DNA from: Sphingobacteriaceae bacterium
Lineage (GTDB): Bacteria; Bacteroidota; Bacteroidia; B-17B0; Aurantibacillaceae
DNA length: 11,745 bases
Assembly: GCA_023251695.1 (NCBI GenBank)
Contig: JAHEYE010000087.1
Span: 1 to 11,745, forward strand
Direction: 5' to 3'
Shown here: positions 1 through 5,148 of the stretch, piece after piece
Position numbering within the stretch: the first letter of the stretch is position 1
Layout: every line of letters starts with the position of its first letter
The notes under the pieces: generated by a model
What the model saw: only the letters and a program-made list of their open reading frames with translations
What the model was told of the DNA's origin: nothing
Databases searched by the model: none
Position numbers and translations under genes: made by a program

Positions 1-111
1 TTTCATGGCAACTATCGGCAGACGAGTTGAATCTAGTAAGACCGTAGTTTGGCCACGTAGTGTGACGGTACCGAAGAAAAACAGAATAACGTAAAGGGTA
101 AATTTTCTCAT
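1..111 (-). CDS. N-terminus of a probable secreted protein (partial, runs off left edge)
   Basis: Reading the minus strand from the ATG at 109-111 gives 37 open codons to the window edge. The first residues are a charged MRK, then a hydrophobic stretch at about residues 4-18 (rich in F, L, V), then LRGQ at 18-21. This looks like a Sec signal peptide with the cleavage just before or after Gln that is common in Bacteroidota exported proteins. There is no lipobox cysteine. After the signal comes a stretch containing STRLPIV; an LPIV-like segment soon after the signal occurs in CotH-type secreted proteins, but this is far too little to assign a family. The gene lies 80 bp downstream of the aminotransferase gene on the same strand, so it could be cotranscribed or have its own promoter. 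That a secreted protein starts here is fairly likely; its function is unknown. Confidence 0.6.
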   Translation of the reverse strand, partial: MRKFTLYVILFFFGTVTLRGQTTVLLDSTRLPIVAMK

Positions 112-128
112 CTAAAGTTAGACAGGCA

Positions 129-144
129 AAACCTTAAAAGGTTT
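129..144. repeat. 16-bp perfect inverted repeat between two minus-strand genes
   Basis: AAACCTT-AA-AAGGTTT is a perfect palindrome with 7-bp arms and a 2-bp centre. It lies 17 bp upstream of the left-edge gene and 47 bp after the aminotransferase stop. It is AT-rich, has a very short loop and is not followed by a T tract on either strand, so it is a poor intrinsic terminator. A protein-binding operator for the left gene is at least as likely. CTAAA-type motifs flank it (CTAAA at 112-116, CCTAAA at 150-155). Confidence 0.4.
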
Positions 145-191
145 AATCGCCTAAATCTAAGATAGTGAAATTTTAATGAATAAAAAGAAGG

Positions 192-1475
192 TTAAGATAG
201 TTGTTTCAAGGCATTCCTAAGGCCATTGATAGCACCTTCCACATCTTCCATTTTACAGGTTCCAACCGAGAGGCGGTACCATGTTGAATTATCATCGGTA
301 CCGAATGCGTAAAAAGGAACAACTGCTACTTTCGCTTCATCTAAAATGTATTTGGTTACATCTTTCGTAGTTTCTAAAACTTTTCCTTCAGCAGTTTTCA
401 TACCGTGTAACTGAAAACGGATGGTTAAATAAATCGCGGCTTGCGGTGTTATGGCATCTACTTTGTAGCCTTCAGCTTTCAACTGCATAAAGCCTTTGTA
501 AAATCCATCTAATCGGGCACTGATTTTTGTTTTTTGTTCTGCTAAGAATTTGTCGTATTGGTTTAAATCAGATAAGTATTTTGCAACCGCCATTTGTTCA
601 GGCTTTGGTGCCCATGCGCCGATGTGGGTTAAAATGGCTTTCATTTTATCAATTATTTTTTTCGGTCCCATGCTCCAGCCAACACGTACACCGGTTGCAG
701 CAAGTGATTTAGAAATTCCGTCAACGAACACTGTGTAATTCTTCATTTCCGGACGAAGGGAAACAGGATCATAATGTTTGGTGTTACCATGCGTTAATGC
801 CCAATAAATCTGGTCGTACATTAAATAAACAGGTTTTGCTTCCGGGCCTCGACGGATATTCTCAGCTAAAATTAAATCACAAATTTCTTCCAGTCCTTCT
901 TTACTGAAAACTGTTCCGGTTGGGTTTTGAGGTGAGCACAATGCAACGAGTGTAGCTTTTTGAATATGCGGTTTAATATCTTCAGCGCGTGGCATGAAAT
1001 TTTGTTCAGGGGTAGCTTCAACAACAACAGCTTTCGCCCCATTTAAATAAGTGTAATGATTATTATTCCAAGAGGGAACAGCAAAAATAACAGTATCATT
1101 CGGATCTACTAGTGTGCGGAAAATGCTATAGATAACAGGACGTGCACCTGCGGCAATTAAAATTTCGGAAGAAGAATAATTTAATCCGCCACGTTCTTTT
1201 AATAATTTGGAAACTGCTTCGCGTAATTCGGGCATACCATCAGCGGCAGGATAATTCGTCAAGTCTTCATTATAGGCATCAATGATCGCTTGCTTTAATT
1301 CAGTTGGAATAGGGAAGACCTTCGGATTAAAATCACCGATAGTCATATTATAAATTTTTTCCCCCGCTTTTATTTTTTCATTTACTTCAGCGGCGAGTTT
1401 AATAATCTCAGAACCGATAATGTTTTCCGATAATTTCGAAACCTTCAAATCAACCGGCTTTTGCGCAGTGCTCAT
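192..1475 (-). CDS. Class I/II PLP-dependent aminotransferase (aspartate aminotransferase-like)
   Basis: The 427-residue product has the full set of fold-type I aminotransferase landmarks. W136 in PSWNNNHY would stack on the cofactor ring. N184 lies in SPQNPTG, and D221 and Y224 in YDQIYWA. K256 in GISKS is the Schiff-base lysine, followed by R264 in TGVRVGW (phosphate binding). R401 in YRLSVG should bind the substrate alpha-carboxylate. It is cytosolic, with no signal or membrane segment, and its length is slightly above the roughly 400 residues usual in the family. Such enzymes transfer an amino group between an amino acid and a 2-oxo acid; the AspC-like assignment is family-level and the true substrate is unknown. 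The ATG start precedes a polar leader (to about residue 12) and leaves the fold complete. It is divergent from a LacI-type regulator gene across a 362-bp repeat-rich region, so it may be a target of that regulator. Confidence 0.9.
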   Translation of the reverse strand: MSTAQKPVDLKVSKLSENIIGSEIIKLAAEVNEKIKAGEKIYNMTIGDFNPKVFPIPTELKQAIIDAYNEDLTNYPAADGMPELREAVSKLLKERGGLNYSSSEILIAAGARPVIYSIFRTLVDPNDTVIFAVPSWNNNHYTYLNGAKAVVVEATPEQNFMPRAEDIKPHIQKATLVALCSPQNPTGTVFSKEGLEEICDLILAENIRRGPEAKPVYLMYDQIYWALTHGNTKHYDPVSLRPEMKNYTVFVDGISKSLAATGVRVGWSMGPKKIIDKMKAILTHIGAWAPKPEQMAVAKYLSDLNQYDKFLAEQKTKISARLDGFYKGFMQLKAEGYKVDAITPQAAIYLTIRFQLHGMKTAEGKVLETTKDVTKYILDEAKVAVVPFYAFGTDDNSTWYRLSVGTCKMEDVEGAINGLRNALKQLS

Positions 1476-1491
1476 TGTAAAATAATTTGGG

Positions 1492-1499
1492 CAAACCTA
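1492..1499 (-). promoter_or_regulatory. Candidate -7 box for the aminotransferase gene
   Basis: On the minus strand this reads TAGGTTTG, a full match to the Bacteroidota -7 consensus TAnnTTTG, ending 16 nt before the ATG. That would give an untranslated leader of about 10 nt. I do not find a clear TTTG or TTG -33 element at the usual 17-23 bp upstream, so this is a candidate only. A CCTAAA motif (1496-1501) overlaps it and resembles the half-sites at 1641-1706. Confidence 0.35.
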
Positions 1500-1628
1500 A
1501 ACTATTTCCAAACCAATAAAAAATGATTCATCCAAAAAAAATTATTTAGTATTAACAGTAAAATTTATTCTAGAACAATTATAAAATATGCATATAAAAT
1601 ATATGGGGAAAAAGCCATTTTGGGAACC

Positions 1629-1731
1629 CGACCAAGATTCATCTAAAATCACCTAAAATTTGGTCGATACAGGACCTAAATCCACCTAAAAAGGTTTAGG
1701 TTTTAGCACCAAAAACCCCCGTTTTGGTCGA
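1629..1731. repeat. Three copies of a TTGGTCG motif (one inverted, two direct)
   Basis: CGACCAA at 1629-1635 is the exact reverse complement of TTGGTCG at 1660-1666. A longer shared word, TTTGGTCGA, occurs at 1659-1667 and again at 1723-1731, 64 bp apart. The copies interleave with the CCTAAA array. They could be a second set of binding sites or remnants of local duplication. Confidence 0.4.
1641..1706. repeat. Array of CCTAAA-like half-sites with 10-bp phasing (possible regulator-binding array)
   Basis: Four direct copies of an (A)(C/T)CTAAA unit start at 1641 (ATCTAAAATC), 1651 (ACCTAAAATT), 1674 (ACCTAAATCC) and 1684 (ACCTAAAAAG). Spacings are 10, 23 and 10 bp, so copies within each pair lie on the same helix face. 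Inverted copies follow at 1695-1700 (TTTAGG) and 1701-1706 (TTTTAG), which makes CCTAAA-AAGG-TTTAGG (1685-1700) a perfect inverted repeat. The array sits between divergent genes, where an operator would be expected. I infer a DNA-binding array; which protein binds is not shown by the sequence. Confidence 0.5.
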
Positions 1732-1749
1732 ATTTACGGGGGCGCCCCC
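1716..1749. repeat. GC-rich block forming two mutually exclusive hairpins/palindromes
   Basis: CCCCCGT (1716-1722) pairs with ACGGGGG (1736-1742) around a 13-nt loop that contains the third TTGGTCG copy. The same G run is also the left half of a perfect 12-bp palindrome GGGGGCGCCCCC (1738-1749). The two pairings share 1738-1742 and cannot coexist in one strand. No T tract follows, and the block lies between divergent genes, so it is not an ordinary terminator for either annotated neighbour. Confidence 0.5.
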
Positions 1750-1796
1750 TTGACTAAATCAATTTAAATAACAATATTTACTAGTACTAACTAAAA

Positions 1797-1829
1797 TCTA
1801 AATATTCTAAATAATTTAGATATCTAAAT
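1797..1829 (+). promoter_or_regulatory. Probable promoter/operator of the LacI-type regulator gene
   Basis: A perfect 15-bp palindrome TCTAAATAATTTAGA (1806-1820) ends 17 bp before the ATG. The half-word TCTAAAT also occurs at 1797-1803 and 1823-1829, giving three direct copies and one inverted copy in 33 bp. TAATTTAG (1812-1819) inside the palindrome matches TAnnTTTG at five of its six fixed positions and could be the -7 box, which would place the transcript start close to the gene. A palindrome over the promoter of a LacI-family gene suggests autorepression; this is inference. An imperfect relative, CTAAATCAATTTAA, lies at 1754-1767. Confidence 0.45.
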
Positions 1830-1837
1830 AAGGGCCT

Positions 1838-2848
1838 ATGAAAAGATTGCAATTAGAAGATCTTTCGAAACAATTAGGGTATTCAAAAACCTTAATCTCG
1901 ATGGTACTAAACGGCAAAGCCGATCAGTACGGCATAAGCAAAAAAACACAGGCTATTGTTTTAGATGCGGTTTCAAAATTAGATTATACACCTAACAAAT
2001 TCGCAAAAGCATTACGCACCGGTAAAAGTAATTTCATTGGTTTAATTGTTGCCGATATTTCTAACCCCTTTTATTCAACCATCGCAAAAAATATTGAAGG
2101 CACTTTATTCGATCGTGGTTATAATTTAATGGTGTGTAGTACTGATGAAGATGAAGAACGCGAAAGGAAACTGATCGACATGATGATCAATCAACAAGGT
2201 GTCGACGGAATCATACTTGCTTCAACTTTTAAAAATGCCGATTATTTTAATAATCCGCGTTTCACAAAAACACCTTTAGTATTTATCGACCGTATCCTTC
2301 CTTTGTTTAACGGGAACTTTGTTGTTACTGATAACTACGGTGGCTCAAAAGAAATTACTGAAGCTTTAATTAAGAAAGGGTGCAAGAAAATTTTGTGTTT
2401 GTCAATCACGCCATCTTATATCAGTACCATCGACGACCGTATTAAAGGTTATACCGATTCGGTTGAGAAACATAACCTGAACTTAAGTGATGAATTTATA
2501 GTGCCAATTAATTTCAATAAAATTCAGGAAGATACTTTAAGCGCATTAAAGAAAATATTTTATTTGCACCCCGATTTAGATGCTATTTACGCTTTGAATA
2601 ACCACTTAGCAACAGCTACTTTAAAAGCACTGAAAGATAAATCAATTTCAAAATACTACGATAAAATTAAATTAGCTTGCTTCGACGACATCGAATTATT
2701 TAATTTAGTAGATAAACCTATTCTGTCAGTTTCGCAACCTGTTGATGATATTGGCCGCAACGCAACATTACTCACACTTGATATTATTGATGGCAAGAAG
2801 GAAAATAAATCGATGATTGTGTTGCCAACTTCATTGATTGTCCGCTAA
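1838..2848 (+). CDS. LacI-family transcriptional regulator
   Basis: The 336-residue product has the standard LacI/GalR layout. Residues 1-50 hold the N-terminal helix-turn-helix (LEDLSKQLGYSKTLISMVLNG), with the hinge helix at about 51-62 (YTPNKFAKALRTG). A periplasmic-binding-protein-like effector domain runs from about 66 to the end, opening with IGLIVADISNPFYS. Probable ligand contacts are D151/R152, D165, R201 and D284 by analogy with the family. It is a cytoplasmic DNA-binding protein that probably acts as a dimer and responds to a small molecule, often a sugar or nucleoside, but no sugar-use genes are in the window, so the effector is unknown. The start is well placed: HTH residues begin within the first ten codons and a palindrome lies just upstream. 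Its 3' end overlaps the convergent SprT-like gene by 18 nt. Confidence 0.93.
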   Translation: MKRLQLEDLSKQLGYSKTLISMVLNGKADQYGISKKTQAIVLDAVSKLDYTPNKFAKALRTGKSNFIGLIVADISNPFYSTIAKNIEGTLFDRGYNLMVCSTDEDEERERKLIDMMINQQGVDGIILASTFKNADYFNNPRFTKTPLVFIDRILPLFNGNFVVTDNYGGSKEITEALIKKGCKKILCLSITPSYISTIDDRIKGYTDSVEKHNLNLSDEFIVPINFNKIQEDTLSALKKIFYLHPDLDAIYALNNHLATATLKALKDKSISKYYDKIKLACFDDIELFNLVDKPILSVSQPVDDIGRNATLLTLDIIDGKKENKSMIVLPTSLIVR

Positions 2849-3478
2849 TTCTTCAAAGAGTTCCACTTCTGTTAAAGGATTGAACAGATAAACTGTTCCT
2901 GTAGAAATTTCTATACAGCGGAAACGCTTTCTGATTTTTTCCCCTTTTTGAAAAACTTTATTTCCGTTATACAGGAATACACTTTTAAAAGGAAGGTATT
3001 CTAAGAATACTTGCCCGGCATTTTCATCGTACAATTTTAAGGTTCTTAGCAAATGTGTATCCGTACAGCTTGAAGCTGCAGGATTTTGTATGTATTGCCG
3101 GATGGCATACAATACATCAACAGGAAAAACCTCCGGCACCAAAAAAGGCTGCATTAATATTTTGAATTCGTTTTTCCATTCTTGTCCGTGTGGCGCAACT
3201 GAATTTTTGAATTTATTAAAGGTGGTGAGATGTGCGACTTCGTGAATGAGTGTAATGAGAAAAGAATATTTATTTAAGTTGTGATTCACGGTAATCACAT
3301 GATTCATTCCTTTTTGTGGAGAAGAATAATCGCCCAATTTCGTACTACGCTCTTTTTTTATTTTTAATTTGAAATCGTAATCCACAATCCACATTGCCAT
3401 GGCTTCAACAACCGGTTCCGGTATGTATTTTTTTAGTACATCGCAGTTCTTTTCGAATTGTATAGCACGCGCATTCAT
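2831..3478 (-). CDS. SprT-like zinc metallopeptidase-domain protein
   Basis: The 215-residue product carries HEVAH at 79-83 (zinc ligands H79 and H83, catalytic E80) and a downstream HGQEW (H97-W101) that supplies the third histidine. This is the arrangement of the SprT/Spartan-like family. It is small, with no signal peptide or membrane segment, so it is probably cytoplasmic. The C-terminal half has only two cysteines (C138, C188), so the four-Cys zinc ribbon of classical SprT proteins is not visible. Family members with known function cut proteins crosslinked to DNA; whether this one does is not known. It starts 61 bp downstream of the acyltransferase gene on the same strand, so cotranscription is likely. 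The stop is TGA and lies inside the end of the convergent LacI-type gene. Confidence 0.82.
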   Translation of the reverse strand: MNARAIQFEKNCDVLKKYIPEPVVEAMAMWIVDYDFKLKIKKERSTKLGDYSSPQKGMNHVITVNHNLNKYSFLITLIHEVAHLTTFNKFKNSVAPHGQEWKNEFKILMQPFLVPEVFPVDVLYAIRQYIQNPAASSCTDTHLLRTLKLYDENAGQVFLEYLPFKSVFLYNGNKVFQKGEKIRKRFRCIEISTGTVYLFNPLTEVELFEELADNQ

Positions 3479-3539
3479 GGCATTAAATTACAAAGCAAAT
3501 AAAAACAGATCCGGTTTAATTCTCAGAATTTTCAACAGC

Positions 3540-4412
3540 TTAATGCTTACGGTGGTGTTTGTAGTATTTAAGGTATTCGGTAAAGGCCTCACCTTTTTGG
3601 AATCCCGGCCCGTAAATATATTCTTTTACCACTTGTGCCCATTCGCGGTGACTAAGTGACTCATCAAATACACTCGCTTCAATGGGCGGACCAAACTGAA
3701 TGTGGATGTCTTTATTGGTCGCTGAAAACATTTCATCCGGTAAAAAAAACATTTCGATATTCGCTCTGATTCCTAAACGTTTCCGCCACATAGCAAAATT
3801 GTAAAAGAAGTTGGAATTTTTTCCGTGAATGAAAGTAGGAATAATAGGACTGCCATATTGAACCGCTTTGCTCACAAAACTTTTCTTCCAATCCAGGTCT
3901 TTTATTTTTCCTTTTTGTCGTCTTGATACTAAGCCAGCCGGAAAAACCAGAATTGCTTTTTCGGTAGAATACTCGTCAACCACCACTTTTAATGCAGAGT
4001 TGGCTGTATTCCCCACTTTATTTACCCCTACAAATAAATCACCATAATTTTCTAAGTTCTTTAAAATATCATTAACAAAAAAAACGGTGTCTTTTCTTAC
4101 CTGACTCACTGCATGAATCAGGGCCATGCCATCCAATCCACCCAGCGGATGATTAGCAGCAACAATTACTTTTCCTGATTTCGGAATATTTTCGAGCCCG
4201 GTCCACTTAACTTTAGCGCCAACATAATCTAACCCTCCTTTATTAAAATCGTGACCGAAAAGATGTTTTTGATGATTAATCCCATAATTGATATCATCCT
4301 GATGAAGTTTACGGATGATATAGCGGAGAAAAAAGCCGGGTAAATATTTATGGAGCTTAGGGGCTTTTGTTCTAAGTACCTTATCAATATCTACGTGTTT
4401 AGTATCTGTCAT
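3540..4412 (-). CDS. Lysophospholipid acyltransferase (PlsC/LPLAT-superfamily) protein
   Basis: The 290-residue product has the acyltransferase catalytic block as NHPLGGLD (N87-D94). This is H-x5-D rather than the H-x4-D of classical PlsC. The later phosphate-binding motif reads FPAGLVSRR (157-165), with Ala where PlsC has Glu (FPEG). Both changes fit the LPLAT branch related to ornithine- or glycine-lipid O-acyltransferases and hemolysin-like proteins, not glycerol-3-phosphate pathway PlsC. A role in making an acylated amino-acid lipid (GlsA/OlsA-like) is therefore possible, but the substrate cannot be read from the sequence. Membrane association would be through amphipathic or hydrophobic patches such as residues 26-34; there is no clear transmembrane helix. 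It is the first gene of a likely two-gene unit with the SprT-like gene and is divergent from mraZ. Confidence 0.82.
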   Translation of the reverse strand: MTDTKHVDIDKVLRTKAPKLHKYLPGFFLRYIIRKLHQDDINYGINHQKHLFGHDFNKGGLDYVGAKVKWTGLENIPKSGKVIVAANHPLGGLDGMALIHAVSQVRKDTVFFVNDILKNLENYGDLFVGVNKVGNTANSALKVVVDEYSTEKAILVFPAGLVSRRQKGKIKDLDWKKSFVSKAVQYGSPIIPTFIHGKNSNFFYNFAMWRKRLGIRANIEMFFLPDEMFSATNKDIHIQFGPPIEASVFDESLSHREWAQVVKEYIYGPGFQKGEAFTEYLKYYKHHRKH

Positions 4413-4420
4413 TCAGTTTG

Positions 4421-4463
4421 CAAAGGTAACAAAGCATTGTTAATATCCTTAACAGCAAATTTA
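4421..4463 (-). promoter_or_regulatory. Candidate -7 boxes for the acyltransferase–SprT unit
   Basis: Two minus-strand matches to TAnnTTTG lie upstream of the acyltransferase ATG: TACCTTTG at 4421-4428 and TAAATTTG at 4456-4463. The nearer one ends 8 nt before the start codon and would give an almost leaderless mRNA. The farther one would give a leader of roughly 35-40 nt. Neither has a clear TTTG -33 element at the usual distance, so I cannot choose between them. Confidence 0.35.
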
Positions 4464-4600
4464 CCTTCTTTTTATGTTCTCGTGAATTTATGAAAACCGC
4501 TGCAGCCCTCGTCAAATAAGGCTTTCAAGACGATTGACAAGAGTATCCATTACGAAAAAAATCGCAGCAAAATTATTAACAGAATTCAAGTTTTCAACAA

Positions 4601-4640
4601 AAGTGGTAAAAAATGGGGTAAAGTGGTAAAAAGTGGTAAA
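4601..4640 (+). promoter_or_regulatory. Probable MraZ operator: four 10-bp direct repeats
   Basis: Four consecutive 10-bp units, AAGTGGTAAA, AAATGGGGTA, AAGTGGTAAA and AAGTGGTAAA, keep TGG in exactly the same register (4604, 4614, 4624, 4634). In E. coli, MraZ binds TGGGN repeats separated by 5 nt, which is the same 10-bp period, just upstream of mraZ. Here the array ends 7 bp before the -7 box and covers the -33 region, which suits autorepression of the cluster. The link to MraZ is inference from position, period and core sequence. Confidence 0.75.
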
Positions 4641-4647
4641 AATCCGT

Positions 4648-4655
4648 TATTTTTG
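4648..4655 (+). promoter_or_regulatory. -7 box of the mraZ (dcw cluster) promoter
   Basis: TATTTTTG is a full match to the Bacteroidota TAnnTTTG box, ending 22 nt before the mraZ ATG, so the transcript would start near 4661-4663 with a leader of about 15 nt. No canonical -33 TTTG is present; that region is occupied by the TGG repeats. Confidence 0.6.
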
Positions 4656-4677
4656 ACCCCAACCATAAAACCCTCTA

Positions 4678-5148
4678 ATGTCCAGCCTGATAGGAGAATT
4701 TGATTGTAAAGTAGATGCCAAAGGCCGCATCATGTTTCCGGTTGATTTACGTAATCAACTGGAGGCTGCTTTTGACCTCGGTTTTGTGATTAACCGCAAC
4801 CTGCACCAAAAATGTTTGGTATTGTATCCGCAAACTGAATGGAATCGATTAAATAAAAAATTGAGCAAACTCAACCGTCTTATTAAAGCGAATGATGTGT
4901 TTGTAAGAAAATTCAATGGCGGCGCAACACAATGTAATGCCGATGCACAAGGAAGAATTTTAGTTCCGAAAGCCTTAACTGAATACGCAGATATTAAAGC
5001 TGAAGTTAAAGTATTAGGAAGCAATAATGTGATTGAAATCTGGGATAAGAAATTATATGAAGAATTCTTATCGACGGATGTAAATATTGAGAAGTTGGCA
5101 GAAGATGTACTGGGAGGATTAAATTTTAACGATGATGATGGTGAGTAA
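4678..5148 (+). CDS. mraZ: Transcriptional regulator MraZ
   Basis: The 156-residue protein is the normal MraZ length and has two tandem AbrB/SpoVT-like MraZ repeats. The signature DxKGRIxxP appears as DAKGRIMFP (about 13-21) and again as DAQGRILVP (about 89-97). MraZ forms ring-shaped oligomers that bind DNA repeats upstream of the dcw cluster and control it. Here it is the first gene of that cluster, as usual, with four 10-bp TGG repeats upstream. The end is acidic (NFNDDDGE), and its stop lies inside the start region of rsmH, so the two genes overlap by up to 17 nt and are probably translationally coupled. Confidence 0.96.
   Translation: MSSLIGEFDCKVDAKGRIMFPVDLRNQLEAAFDLGFVINRNLHQKCLVLYPQTEWNRLNKKLSKLNRLIKANDVFVRKFNGGATQCNADAQGRILVPKALTEYADIKAEVKVLGSNNVIEIWDKKLYEEFLSTDVNIEKLAEDVLGGLNFNDDDGE

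Larger units (their letters stand above)
1476..1837. other. Divergent intergenic region, repeat-rich, no convincing gene
   Basis: This 362-bp stretch separates the minus-strand aminotransferase from the plus-strand LacI-type regulator. It contains a -7 box for the aminotransferase (1492-1499), a 10-bp palindrome ATATGCATAT (1586-1595), an array of CCTAAA-like half-sites (1641-1706), three copies of a TTGGTCG motif, a GC-rich hairpin pair (1716-1749) and an AT-rich palindrome next to the regulator start (1806-1820). The only ATG-initiated small frame I noted (1588-1656, 22 codons) has no supporting signal. Base composition switches abruptly from AT-rich to a G/C block at 1716-1749 and back. 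Confidence 0.6.

Noticed and set aside
1588..1656. 22-codon ATG frame in the divergent intergenic region
   Set aside because: No promoter, conserved residues or neighbour support, and it overlaps the first CCTAAA-type repeats; a chance frame is more likely.
3518..3530. AATTCT-C-AGAATT palindrome between the acyltransferase and SprT-like genes
   Set aside because: One-base centre and AT-rich arms give no stable hairpin, and no T tract follows; not supportable as terminator or operator.
4490..4519. Very short frame (MKTAAALVK) upstream of mraZ, resembling a leader peptide
   Set aside because: Only nine residues, no following terminator/antiterminator pair, and it lies upstream of the mapped-looking mraZ promoter.
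4509..4538. Overlapping short inverted repeats (TCGTC/GACGA and GTCAA/TTGAC) between the acyltransferase gene and mraZ
   Set aside because: Five-base arms with long loops are expected by chance.
4534..4539. TTGACA, a perfect sigma70-type -35 box
   Set aside because: No matching -10 at 16-18 bp, and Bacteroidota use TTTG/TAnnTTTG promoters; the 4648-4655 box is the better candidate.
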